From positions 62,001 to 126,000 of the forward strand of contig CAJQUW010005729.1 of assembly GCA_907163375.1 (NCBI GenBank): a DNA stretch of 64,000 nt, in the 5' to 3' direction. The translations under genes and the position numbers were made by a program. Source of the DNA: Prostheceraeus crozeri. Taxonomy: Eukaryota; Platyhelminthes; Polycladida; Euryleptidae. Below, in pieces: positions 34,677 through 45,060 of this stretch (the first letter of the stretch is position 1; every line of letters starts with the position of its first letter). Below the pieces are notes generated by a model that was not told where the DNA came from, made no database searches, and saw only the letters and a program-made list of their open reading frames with translations.

Positions 34677-35429
34677 TGTAGTCTACGAATTTTTTGCTTA
34701 CTTGATGAAAAGATTGTGTCGATTTTATTGCTTTTATGCAGTCAAATTTGGAAACATGAATTTTTTATTTGAAGTGTGGGAATTAAGAAGGACAAAAATG
34801 CAAGCTATAAATGAACAAATTCCAATAATAATAGCTGCTTAATTCAGTGAAGCATTTTCTATTATGTGAGGCACCTGATTTTCTCAATTTAGCAAGTACG
34901 AAAGCTTTCAAATGACAAGCATTCTATTGAAATAATAATTTGATTCATATTTTAACTAATGCTTTGATAATGCATTTTATTTTTGATTTTTGCATTTTTT
35001 TTAATTCAAAATAAAAAAGTTGAAGACTTTTGGGGCACCCGGTAGAAGTGTTTCCATTCACTACCAATTCTTCTACAATGCCAGTTTCAAATTCGCTGCT
35101 ATTTGTGTACCTGAAACGAAAAAGCAGCCTACTTGGATAGTTGTTTTAGATAGTTGTTATTACTTTCATGCCATTGTTGACCGTTTTTGTCAATGCCAGC
35201 TTATGAACTCTGCACATTTGGTGACATTTTCGGATGGCATCTTTTTGACATAATATTTGCTGTTTTTGAAAATACTTCGAAGTTAGTTAAATGTGGCAAA
35301 GTTAGTATACTAGACTCGGCGAATAGATGTGAGTTCTATGCAAGTTTTGTTGTTAGCTTCGCTGATCACCTGCACTCAAGCAGGTGAAGAATGCTCTTCA
35401 AAATTATTTCATTTGCTTTGTAATGATAT

Positions 35430-36998
35430 GGAAGTGTTGAATCGCTCATGGAATGACCATCACTGGCAGAAAGTCTTGTGGACCGATGAATCGAGATTCA
35501 CTCTGGATTTCAATGACGGTCGTGTCAGAGTGCATCGTCTTCCAGGTGAACGCTTTGCCCCATGCTGTATTAATCCTCAGAGACCTGAAGGGGGTCCAGT
35601 GGACCCCGGGGCCACATTTTTCTATTTCATTTTTTACGCTGACGATATGTCAACCACTCAAGCCCATACAAAATCATCATTTCTGACAGTGAATCTGCAT
35701 GTGTTATTTCATTTCAATTGAATCAGTAGAAGTATGCCAGATAGGTCAAGGGGGTCCACTGGACCCCCCCCTCAGGTGTCAAAGGGTGCAGAAATTCCAT
35801 CACAAAATTTTTGTAATTAGATGAAAAATGATTTCGAACATGTCCACGATGGTGTATAAAGAGTGAAAGTCATTTATTCATTGTTTGCATCATGCTCGTA
35901 GATGTGCAATGTGTTGGAAGATCGCAAAATGTGAATATTTTGCTTTCGCACATGATCTCGCGTGACTGGTTGGCCTATATGAACAACTCGACATAAATCG
36001 ATGTCCGAAATGAAAGCTATCATTATATTCATAGTTGAGCACCAAAAACTGATTGATGACAAACTTTTCACAGCAGTAATGATAAGTTTGAGATCTCCAC
36101 AGCTGTTTTTGGTTCTAGAAGCACAGCAATTTTGACTCATTTTAGGTCTATTTCTGATAGCTTTGGATAAATTTGAAGGAATGTACAAATGGAAAGGATT
36201 AGCTGCATGAATTAAATCAATTTCATCAAAATCAACTATCTGAGGCTTTATGGTGACACAAAATATCGTAAAGCCGCCTCCTAGTACAAATGATGCTGTA
36301 CTAAATGTGGTTGACTTACAAAAACACCATATTTTCGCACGTGTTTACTAAGAAGGCTGAAAGTCACTCAAGGGATTCGTTATACCGACCTGCTACACGC
36401 AAACATCATTGTTTTACTTAAAATCAACTTTCCTAATGTTTTGATATCGATTTAAGCAGGTAAACTAAAAATATGTTAAAGGGGTCCACTGGACCCTCAG
36501 GTCTCAGAGGGTGTGAAAAAGCTCAAGTCTCTGAGGGTTAAAGAACACGACAGATATGGTGGTGGAAGTGTTATGCTGTGGGGTGGCAATTGGCATGGCG
36601 GACGAACGACAGCAGTCATCATCAAAGGCACGTTGACTGGAGAGAGGTATCTCAATGAAATTGTGCTTCCTGTTGTTGCCCCAGTGGTCAGGGTGGAGGA
36701 TCTCATCTTCCAAGACGACAACGCAAGACCACATCACTCCTCGGCTGTCATTGCCACTGCTAGGAGATTGAACATTCAAACCCTTGACTGGCCTGCACAC
36801 TCACCTGACTTGTCACCCATTGAACAAGTCTGGGACGAGCTTGGGCGGCGAGTGAGAGACGGCTATTCACTTCCACCAGTGTCCCTAAAGATTCTCTCTG
36901 AAAGACTGACAGAGCAGTGGCTTCTCCTTGAAACACCCGTCATTCAGAAACTTTGTGAATCCATGCCATCTCGGATTACTGAATGTATTGGATACTAG
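35430..36998 (+). pseudogene. Tc1 transposase, 5'-truncated, interrupted
   Basis: DD34E transposase of a Tc1 element, which cuts and pastes DNA at TA sites. The N-terminal DNA-binding part is missing. The catalytic core is present in two pieces. Piece 1 (35430-35573) has WQKVLWTDESRFTL with the first Asp and GERFAPCC. Piece 2 (36538-36998) has KEHDRYGGGSVMLWGG, FQDDNARPH with the second Asp, and HSPDLSPIEQVWDELGRR with the Glu. There are 34 residues between the second Asp and the Glu. A 964-bp element with TTAA on both sides (35574-36537) splits the pieces, and without it the frame is continuous. The frame ends at TAG 36996-36998. The catalytic core shows no other break, so the insertion was probably recent relative to 5' loss. 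Confidence 0.9.
35574..36537. mobile_element. piggyBac-like non-autonomous element
   Basis: Flanked by TTAA at 35570-35573 and 36538-36541, the target duplicated by piggyBac elements. The inverted ends are TCCTCAGAGACCTGA and TCAAGTCTCTGAGGG. The palindrome GGGTCCAGTGGACCC, or its variant with ACT in the centre, occurs near the left end (35597), near 35752 and near the right end (36481). No transposase is encoded, and ORFs on either strand look like chance. The host Tc1 frame is restored when the element and one TTAA are left out. Confidence 0.85.
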
Positions 36999-37594
36999 AG
37001 GGAGGCACACGCGCTACTAAAGCTGAATCTGCTACATGTGTTGTTTTTCTGTGCTAGCGACTTGATGGAGATTGTGACTAAATTATCAAGGTATCATACA
37101 TACATGTATATATACCACTCAAAAATGAAAGAAGTTAAAGAAGTAAATGTTTCAAATATTTTGTCAATGAGCATATAAGGTGTGACTAAAAATTATTGAG
37201 ACTTTTATGAGAGAAGATGAAATAATATATCTATGGTCTGAAATTTGATGTGTCGTGGTAAAGTAGCGTTTTAGCAATTATCTGACAAAAGTTTGAGTCT
37301 CTCCGATTACAATATTACATGATTATCGCTGATTATCATAGATATGCAAACGTTCGTACAACGATGCAGGAAGGACTTGGTACTTTCCACATAGAGAGAA
37401 CATTTCATTCTTACCAAAAACTTCAGTCTGCCTCCCATTGGATTTACGAGTGCTTTTTTTGTTCTGTCTGACAAGAAGAGGAACTAGGAAGAACTCGGCA
37501 GACACGCAGATTCTTAATGTTCACAATGCGTGCTGCATGCTGTGATAGTTTCATTTTCGGCCTCGTGTTGGCGGCTGATCAAGATCGTTTTATC

Positions 37595-38479
37595 CACAGA
37601 ATTAGATTGTTTAATCGCATCACTTTGCTAGAAGTGCAAACTGATTCAAACAGATGGCACATGCAGGAACTTAATAAGTGAGCAAAAAGAAATTTTTAAT
37701 ACCTTACAGAAATAGGAAAAATAGTCGTGCGTCGTTTGCGGATTGCTCTGAATTCCTTCCGATCCAATGAATTCAATGAATTCCTCCGATCGCAATGATT
37801 CCTTCAGATTCGAAGAATTCAGATCATTGCGCAAAGGTTTTCTCGATCATGTTGGGCCCTCCGATTATTTCAAAAAAAGTTAGCAGGCGCATGAAAAAAC
37901 GTTCACAAACTTCTCTGTAGAACTTGACATCGTCTGTCTCTTTGCTGTGTGATCCGGTTGATAACAGTCACTGAAGCTTTGCAAAATTTGGCGTATTTAG
38001 TGTTGAACTGGCTGCTCATTGTTCGATTGCTATGGCATTTAGTCAGCAGATTGTGCCATTTCATTAACGTTACATGTTCCCATAGAAATAAACTGTTTAT
38101 CTTAAGTTCGCTAGAATGGAAATTGACTCAAGGTCGCGGCACATTCGGGGGAACTAAGTTGGGGCATGAAGAACCAACTAAAAGCTTCGATTTACTCATG
38201 TGACTGATTCTAACCCAATGATACAGACGTTGGCAGGTGCATCTAAGTAAAAATGCGTGCGATTTATATGCCGTTATTGTGCATTGCATGAAGATTAAAT
38301 TCCATTCTAGTGGTTTTATTGTTGTCAATTTCTATGCATGTTCCAATGTTTCCCTTCTAGTCAAATGGAAGAAGAGACGACCTGTCTAATTCTGTGATCG
38401 TGCCATTTCATTTACGTTACATGTTCCAATGCGTCACTTCTAGTTAAACAGAAGAAGAGACGACCTGTTTAATTCTGTG
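37595..38479 (-). mobile_element. M1 MITE, 885 bp, with nested M2 and tandem end
   Basis: Flanked by a perfect GTTTTATC at 37587-37594 and 38480-38487. The ends are CACAGAATTAGATTG and GTTTAATTCTGTG. It is longer than other M1 copies for two reasons: an M2 element with its own duplication sits inside (38081-38336), and the last 80-100 bp with AATTCTGTG are present twice in tandem (ends at 38396 and 38479). The flanking repeat proves that the outer end is the one used for insertion. The region 36999-37586 before it holds no gene. Confidence 0.9.
38081..38336 (+). mobile_element. M2 MITE nested in M1, perfect TSD
   Basis: A 256-bp element with CATGTTCC on both sides (38073-38080 and 38337-38344). 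The uninterrupted M1 sequence TTACATGTTCCAATG is seen in other copies, so the empty site is known. Ends are CATAGAAATAAACTG and GTTGTCAATTTCTATG. Confidence 0.92.
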
Positions 38480-38695
38480 GTTTTATCACAAATCTAATCA
38501 AATATATATTATTTTTACATAGCTTCTATATGACATCTCATTATATGTCGTTACATGAATCAAATTTGGGATCAAAATTGTATAGGATGTCCCGAAGTCA
38601 ATAAACGCTCGAAATGCGATTTTACAATATTTTGCAGTCCCAATCTGTTGAAAATAAAATTCAATTTTTCACTGGTTACAATTACACAACACCTG

Positions 38696-40504
38696 GGGCC
38701 TGTTTCATAATATAAATCAGTGCTTTATATCAGTGTGGAAAATTTTCTGCGTTTCATAAAATAAATATAAAGCAGTGACATAAAAAAGTGATTGAAAGCA
38801 GTCGAAATTAACAGCGTTTCACGAAACCAAATATTAAGCAGTGATTTATATCAGTCCCACACTGCTTAAAATCAGTATTTTAAGCAGTCTGGAAAATAAT
38901 TGCGCTTCACAAAGAAGTATCAGTAGCGCGCGAAAATTGAAAATATGGAAATTCACTGATAGAAATGTGAAAATATCAACATCTTGAGGTTGATAAATCT
39001 GTGAATGATCATCGAGAAAGTTATAGAAACTTAAAATATCGGAGAAATGATTGCAAATACAACTTAAAAATGGGAAAACGGCTTTTGATTTTCAATTTTA
39101 CTGTCAGTAACAAACTATTTGTCAGAATGGTAAATTTGGATACTGTTTATTGAAAAATTGATCCTTTGAAAAGTGGCAATGCTGTGACGATAAAACGTCC
39201 GGTAACAGCAAAATTATAAAGGGTTGCTTTGAGGGCTTCGATTTCTTTCGTGTAATGAGGTACGGCATGTCATGAAATCATTTCAATATTAAAAGACGTT
39301 GAGGTATTGACTTTTACATACATCGATGACAGCTAGAAAAAAAGATTTTCAAATATTCCACCATTTGCCTTAGATTGACTTCTCTAATTATTATTTCAAT
39401 TACTGTCAAACATAGAGTAGGTATATTAGGTAGAGTGGAAACTCCGCATTTATTAAATCCCCAATGTATATACACTTTCGATTATTATTAAATGAACTCG
39501 AGGTGAATACAGTTGGAATTGTCTCCAAATGTGAGATATGCGCATTTGTGCAGTTTGAAGAAATTACAACGGAATTGACTGATTATGACAGCATAAAGCA
39601 GATGGAAATGAGATTATTTTACAGATTGTCCGTGTCATGACAGCCTCGGATCGGTAATGTTTGTTAAATTAGCAACTCGATGACCCTATTGCTTTCATGC
39701 TTAACCACAAGAGAATCTTTTTAAGCGCGATCTTATCTCAAGCAGCTGGTAGAGCAAAATAACAGAATCAAAGACAATGATTTTCATTAACTTTGAAAGA
39801 TGTAAATGGGTGCACATCACTATTCAGATTCAAGAAGTGAAACATGAATTTACTCAATCATAAATTCATGCCGATGAACATTGAATCAAAAATATGAAAT
39901 TTCAGCCACGACAGCAGAATAAAATCTCAACTTTTTATAAAGACTTCCATTATAATGCCGTTCATTACATTTTCTTGATCATCAGCACAATTTCCGCTTA
40001 GTTGCGATGCTTGTTAGCGAATATTCATTCCTTTTGATATCCAACTTGTTTCAACTGTTGATATTCAACGGGGAGTCATGTCGGTAGTAATTAAATTGGC
40101 AAATATAGAGGTTTTTCAAAGCTGCTCAAATAATGTTTTGGACCGCAGGCACGTAATCTCCGAAAAAAACTGAATCTTTTCATATAAAAATTTTCACTGT
40201 ATACAGATACTTTTTTAAGTCAACACTCTACCTACATATTTACTCTATGCTGTCAAAAATTATTTTATTTACGAAGAATTATCCAAAATTGTTTTAATCA
40301 CTCAATCACACTGATATATATCAGTGTTTTCATCAGTCCGAAATCTTTATGAAACGCTATATGTATCACTGATTAATTTAGACTGCTTAATCTTCAGTCG
40401 GAAAATTAATTTTTATGAAACGCAATTTAAAGCAGTGCTTTATATTTCACTGCTGAAATTGTTACTGATACATATCAGACTGCTTAATTTTATGAAACAG
40501 GCCC
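38696..40504. mobile_element. Harbinger-like element, copy 2
   Basis: An 1809-bp element starting GGGCCTGTTTCATAA and ending TTATGAAACAGGCCC, with CTG on both sides (38693-38695, 40505-40507). Near each end are many copies of short motifs, TATATCAGTG and TTAAGCAGT, in both orientations, which is how transposase-binding sites are often arranged. An M4 element with its own target duplication lies inside (39411-40249). No transposase is encoded. Confidence 0.88.
39411..40249 (+). mobile_element. M4 element, complete, 8-bp TSD
   Basis: An 839-bp element with CTGTCAAA on both sides (39403-39410 and 40250-40257). The inverted ends are CATAGAGTAGGTATATTAGG with TAGAGTGG, and CACTCTACCTACATATTTAC followed by TCTATG. 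It is the only full M4 in the window and defines the family. Remnants are at 32420-33345, 48291-48990, 51706-51796 and 54471-54920. No coding capacity. The 8-bp duplication fits hAT or P-type transposition. Confidence 0.9.
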
Positions 40505-41045
40505 CTGATTAAGCAAATATTTATGTAATCACGGAAGTAAACATAACAGTTGCATGGCAGGCGTCAAGCGTTAACAAATTTTGTCAGCATGTGGCTCAGG
40601 AAATTTGCGATTGAAGAAATATCTGAAGTTTTGAATGTTCGCTTCATTTACGCACTTGAGGTATGAAAGATAGCTGTGCAGTGAATGTGGATATATTTGT
40701 GATTGATTCATTGATTGGCAACAGCTCGGCAGGTTTTCACTGTCATTGTACACTACAATGCCTGGATTGATTAAAAAAGTGAAGTTATCGCTATGAAATA
40801 TCCGTGAGAATGACATTTACTGAATGGTAGAATGGGAATAAGAGATAATCTTGCGAAAGGATTGTTGACATATTGAGAAAAATGTTAAATGTACTTTTAT
40901 CGTGGTCGCGGAAACGTCTTCATAAAAGAAAAATTGGAAGATGATAAAATTGATTTTGTTATTTCCTAAAACAGACCATTTCTAGTGGACGTAAGCAGTG
41001 AGGAGGAGGAGGCGGTTTGGCAAATGTAGACAAGTGTGTGGGAGA

Positions 41046-41301
41046 CATAGAAATAAACTGTTTATCTGAAGTTGACTAGAATGGAAATTGACTCAAGGTC
41101 GCGGCACATTCGGGGGAACTAAGTTGGGGCATGAAGAACCAACTAAAAGCTTAGATTTACTCATGTGACTGATTCTAACCCAATGATACAGACGTTGGCA
41201 GGTGCATCTAAGTGAAAATGCGTGCGATTTATGTGCCGTTATTGTGCATTGCATGAAGCTTAATTTCCATTCTAGAGGTTTTATTGTTGTCAATTTCTAT
41301 G
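41046..41301 (+). mobile_element. M2 MITE, 256 bp
   Basis: Flanks GTGGGAGA (41038-41045) and GTGCGAGA (41302-41309) match at 7 of 8 positions. The interior is almost identical to the copy at 38081, including TTGACTCAAGGTCGCGGCAC and GTTGGGGCATGAAGAACC. Ends are CATAGAAATAAACTG and GTTGTCAATTTCTATG. Confidence 0.9.
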
Positions 41302-41463
41302 GTGCGAGAAGTCAAGTGCGGATGTCTCCGCAAACACTGTGATTCATACCATGCTCTGAGATAGGCACGATCCGTTATCAAAAGTTGCTGCATTTCTGTA
41401 GTAGACTCCTATCCATTATTTGATGATAAGTCGTGTAGCAACAATAGGATCTTTACGAGGATG

Positions 41464-41606
41464 CGCTTTAGGAAGCAATGTTCGTGAGTATGGCAATGTT
41501 GACACGATGTCTATATGACATTGTCTTCGCTCGTTCTACATTTGCAATGAGTATACACGAGTACTACTAACATTGCTATACTCACGAACATTGCTTCCAA
41601 AAGCGC
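41464..41606. repeat. Variable-arm hairpin
   Basis: CGCTTTAGGAAGCAATG, then TTCGTGAGTATGGCAATGTT at the left pairs with AACATTGCTATACTCACGAA, then CATTGCTTCCAAAAGCG at the right, giving about 36-bp arms. A GATGTCTATAT at about 41507 is mirrored just outside the right arm as ATATAGACATCGCG. It precedes the repeat that leads into the MITE at 41693. Confidence 0.75.
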
Positions 41607-41692
41607 AATGTTGAATATAGACATCGCGCTTAGCTATAGGAATGAAGATATATTACCTTTCAAATGACAGCCTAAATCGTCGGCGCGTAGCG

Positions 41693-42054
41693 CATTGTTA
41701 CTGAACCTAAAGTCTATGACATCAAGAATCCAACATTTTTATCTGTAAAAGACTCAAATCTATGACAATTTTCTTCATAGCCCATTCTTCATAGCCCAGA
41801 ATGTTAAAGTATGTCAAGCTTGAGATATCTACGAATCCAAATTACAGGTCATAGGAATCAATCAATGTCATTTTCATTGAGAACGCGAAGATGGATGGTG
41901 AAATGCTCCTACCTCAATGGTATTACATGGCAAATTAGACGACCTGAATCATGCAATTAGGGTCGTCTAATTTGGAATTGGAGATATATGAACGACTTTC
42001 ATAGAAAAATGACGCGAAATATCGGCTGACAACCCTACTTACTCAGTAACAATG
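41693..42054 (+). mobile_element. MITE with TIR CATTGTTACTGA, copy 2
   Basis: Starts CATTGTTACTGAACC and ends TACTCAGTAACAATG, collinear with 3608-3967. The left outer flank (GAAGATATATTACCTTTC) also matches copy 1, but the right flanks differ, so the true unit may be larger on the left. Confidence 0.7.
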
Positions 42055-42240
42055 TTATTAAGAAATCATAAAATTGAATCAAGCCATAGATTTACAGAGA
42101 TATCTAGCCAAGGTATCCGTGAAATGAACATCTTTGGCATATGAATGCAATTTATCAGCGACATTTATTTAAAAGTGATGCTAAAATAGTAATGTTAAAT
42201 ATCTGATGTTAAACGGTTTCAATTCACTCACTGCTAAAAT

Positions 42241-43333
42241 CAGTGGCGTCTTCTCCGTACCTGCGAGGCCTTCGGCGCATCCTCAAAAAATAATTTTCCA
42301 ACTATTATGAAAATGAAAAGTGTCATCATTCATTTAAATTCGATAGCTTCTCGTGATAGCTGTGCACAGCTTTCCGTCTCAAAGTCAGACGCTCAACCTC
42401 ATTGAACAGTTTTGCAGCACGTGCTCGAATCACAGCTGTTTTCTTCGAACAGTTAGACACACAAGCTAGTCGTGTGTTCAGATGGAGCATTGATGTTTAA
42501 ACAGAGCGAAAGAAAGTTGTGTGTGTGAGGCAGTAAGCGCACGCGCCCGCGTAAATATTGGCTTCTCCGATATACATGATGTTTTGCCTTCTCCAATTTT
42601 TCCAATAAAATTCTACGCGATTCTTGATCAAGGCGCGGTATCTAGATATAGTAAGGGAAGCGCAACCCAATTGTTCCTGGATTCACTTTATGTCAGAGAG
42701 GCCACTACGTCAGCAGTAGCAGATGGCTGACGTTCAGAGAAGACTGCGATCAGATGATGAGCGTTCTCCAATGAATGCAGAGTAATGCATCTGACTCGAA
42801 TACCCAGATTCGGTAGAATTCCATAATTTGTTTTTACGTGATTGATGTGACACTATGTTTAGTACTGCAGATGAGATCATAAACACGCCTTTCGTCCGAA
42901 GGGAATATACTGAAAAGATGACAGTCGTCAAGCAAGGTAGGCCAACACCTGATGTAAAAATTTAAAGTACTCACAGAGAAAGAAATAAGAAATACACAAC
43001 ACATTTTAATGCATCAAAATTTCAAACATGTGAGTGGCTGACCGGCCGTGAGAAACGCAAGGAACTGTTGACCTTGCCTCTTTTTTCTCGAGAAAATGTG
43101 GTCTGGACAGAGAGGGGATATAGTTATCTCAGCTCCTTGAGTAAGGCGGTTAAGAGACATGAGCAATCACTTCTCATGTGCACATTCACTTGGCCTTAAA
43201 AAATGTTCGGGAAATTGTTATTAAAAATTCAACTTTTATGAAAATTAATGTTGTAATATAAAAGTGTCTGGTATAGAAATAGTATTCCAATGCCGAGTGA
43301 AGGCCTATGGTCTGGGCGCATGGGACGCCACTG
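42241..43333. mobile_element. hAT-like non-autonomous element, perfect TSD
   Basis: A 1093-bp element with GCTAAAAT on both sides (42233-42240 and 43334-43341). The ends are CAGTGGCGTC and GACGCCACTG, the CAG..CTG type common in hAT elements. A second mirrored block, CGAGGCCTTCGGC against GCCGAGTGAAGGCC, lies just inside. Interior ORFs (for example 42521-42730) are short and show no transposase motifs. Confidence 0.9.
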
Positions 43334-43660
43334 GCTAAAATCTATGTCAACTATTTAACATAGAAAATGTCAATTTTTCAATTACATTGACTAGATATAG
43401 ACATATTCAACATTATCAAACTCCCTTCCTATCTCCACTATGTTGAACTATGCGTTCTACATTTTCTAATGTAGAACGGAATTTCTATGAATCAAAATAC
43501 ATGTAATCCAATGGGCTACCGTGCTACATTTTTTTACCCTACAATGCACCCAAATTGCAAGTAAGCTTAGATGATGTCTTGGGTATAGATAATAAGGCTA
43601 CACCTCATGCAAATGCCAGTTAAATATCGGTTCACTTGAAATTCAAATGAAGGAAATGCA

Positions 43661-43707
43661 CATAGAAGTAGATAATAGTACTTTCTATGGTATTGTTAAT
43701 TTCTATG
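43661..43707. mobile_element. M3 mini-element of 47 bp, perfect TSD
   Basis: Only the two element tips remain: CATAGAAGTAGATAATAGTA, then CTTTCTATGG and TATTGTTAATTTCTATG. GAAATGCA flanks both sides (43653-43660 and 43708-43715). The tips are the same as in the 3.6-kb M3. Confidence 0.88.
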
Positions 43708-43828
43708 GAAATGCATGACATCAATATTGGATAGGCTATCTACTAGGACCACGTTTGTGTTCTTAGCAGATTGTCTATATCGTCACTGGTCCATAGAGTT
43801 CATTGACATTTCTTGATCGTTTGATAAT

Positions 43829-43933
43829 AGTGATATAACTACTCCATCTGTACTACCATAGAAAGATGTAGCACTCGGCTTCGCCTCGTGCTACATTTTC
43901 TGTGGTAGTACAGATGTCGTAGTTATATCACTA
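43829..43933. repeat. Variable-arm hairpin with CTCGGC..CTCG loop
   Basis: TAGTGATATAACTACTCCAT, CTGTACTACCATAGAAA and GATGTAGCAC at the left pair with GTGCTACATTTTCTGTGG, TAGTACAGATG and GTAGTTATATCACTA at the right, 45-bp arms with few mismatches. The loop is CTCGGCTTCGCCTCG, whose complement reads CGAGGCGAAGCCGAG, the same core as the loop at 29740 (CGAGGCTGC..GCAGCC). Confidence 0.85.
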
Positions 43934-43947
43934 TAATATAACATTAA

Positions 43948-44036
43948 CATGGATTTTTGAGGGCAACAATGTAGGACATTTGAGGGCACGCAAGCGCCTG
44001 AACATGTCCTACATTGTTGCCCGAAAAAAGCTATGT
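43948..44036. repeat. Adjacent hairpin with GGGCA/TGCCC shoulders
   Basis: ACATGGATTTTTGAGGGCAA, then CAATGTAGGACAT at the left pairs with ATGTCCTACATTG, then TTGCCCGAAAAAAGCTATGT at the right. The loop is GAGGGCACGCAAGCGCCTGAA-like and GC-rich. It lies only 14 bp from the preceding hairpin. The outer motif ATGGATTTTT.GGGCA also occurs in the hairpin at 29699, though the inner arms are unrelated. Confidence 0.85.
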
Positions 44037-44856
44037 CAATACTATTGTGCGTAATTGAAATGAACTGGACAGCAATGCTATGAATAGACATGTACATGTA
44101 GATATACGCTGATTGAGATTTCAAAAATGTCTTTCACATGCATAGATAGAGAAATCATCATTACGGGATACATTGAACCATAGCTCAATTACGCACAATA
44201 ATTGATGCACAGTAATGTCATTGCAATAAATTCAAATATTCAATTACTCCGTAGAAATCTATCGACACATAGAAATGAAAATAATACAAACAGAGACATG
44301 AACAATGAAATGTTCTTTTATACTGCGAGGGCTTTCCAATCCCTATGGAGCAGCGGGTAAATTCTTTCTTCTGTTTTTATTCTTGAAGGGACTTTGGCAA
44401 TTGCAATTTGCTTCATGTTTATATCTGCATGATCTGCAGTACGTCATAGTTTCAAACATATCACCGATTAACAATTTTTTCACGAGAACGATTACTGCAA
44501 TACATTCACGGCTGTGCTACAGTGTTATTATTCAGGCTACCAAAAAAACGTGCAAAGCAGCTTCCCCAAATTAACCTGCACGCCGACACGTGTAAAAATT
44601 TGCAGATTATGAATTATTACCAGGGGCCTAGCCAGAGGAATGGCAACCCTCGCCTAATCGGAACGCCGTCAAACGCAAATGTATCATGCTCGGCGCACAG
44701 ATTTTCTTTTGTAGCTAATCATCTTGCTACTTCAGATGTTTCTGAATTTTAGTTTTAAATTTTGTTTTAAAGAAAACCCAAGCAAAACGTTGTGTTTCTT
44801 GATAGCCGTCTATAGTATTAGAACCTTTCGTCCCTGCAGGCGAAGGTCATACTCAC

Positions 44857-44920
44857 AATAATAAGTAAAGACATAAAAAATGAAGGGGTTTCCATTGACG
44901 CAATCCGTCGTCATCATCAT
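44857..44920 (-). CDS. Candidate first coding exon
   Basis: On the minus strand ATGATGATGACGACGG opens a frame of 21 codons (MMMTTDCVNG, then a hydrophobic NPFIFYVFTYY). It reaches a full-consensus splice donor GTGAGTAT at 44849-44856. A promoter-like block lies directly upstream (44925-45060). A short N-terminus turning hydrophobic could be the start of a signal anchor. If the donor is not used, the frame stops at 44810. The downstream exons cannot be found by eye in 42-44.8 kb, so the gene may continue outside what I can recognise or be a relic. Confidence 0.35.
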
Positions 44921-44924
44921 TGTA

Positions 44925-45060
44925 CCAACGTCACAGGGATGGATTCGTCTGTCGCTGTCACGTGACACGATAGGAGAGATGTGGAAAGATCCGCCTCCCA
45001 TTGGCTTGCGTGATTGGCCAAGCGCGCGCAATGTGCAAGGAAAGTTGCATTAGGGAACAC
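44925..45060 (-). promoter_or_regulatory. Promoter-like block: two CCAAT boxes, E-box, CRE-like site
   Basis: Within 136 bp, on the minus strand: CCAAT at 45013-45017 (in TTGGCCAATCACG), a second CCAAT joined to a GC box at 44991-45004 (CCAATGGGAGGCGG), the palindromic E-box GTCACGTGAC at 44957-44966, and TGACGT at 44928-44933. The block is far richer in G+C and CG than its surroundings (GCGCGCGC near 45021). These are known binding-site types for NF-Y, Sp-type, bHLH-zip and CREB-type factors. The site calls are by consensus only. Confidence 0.4.
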
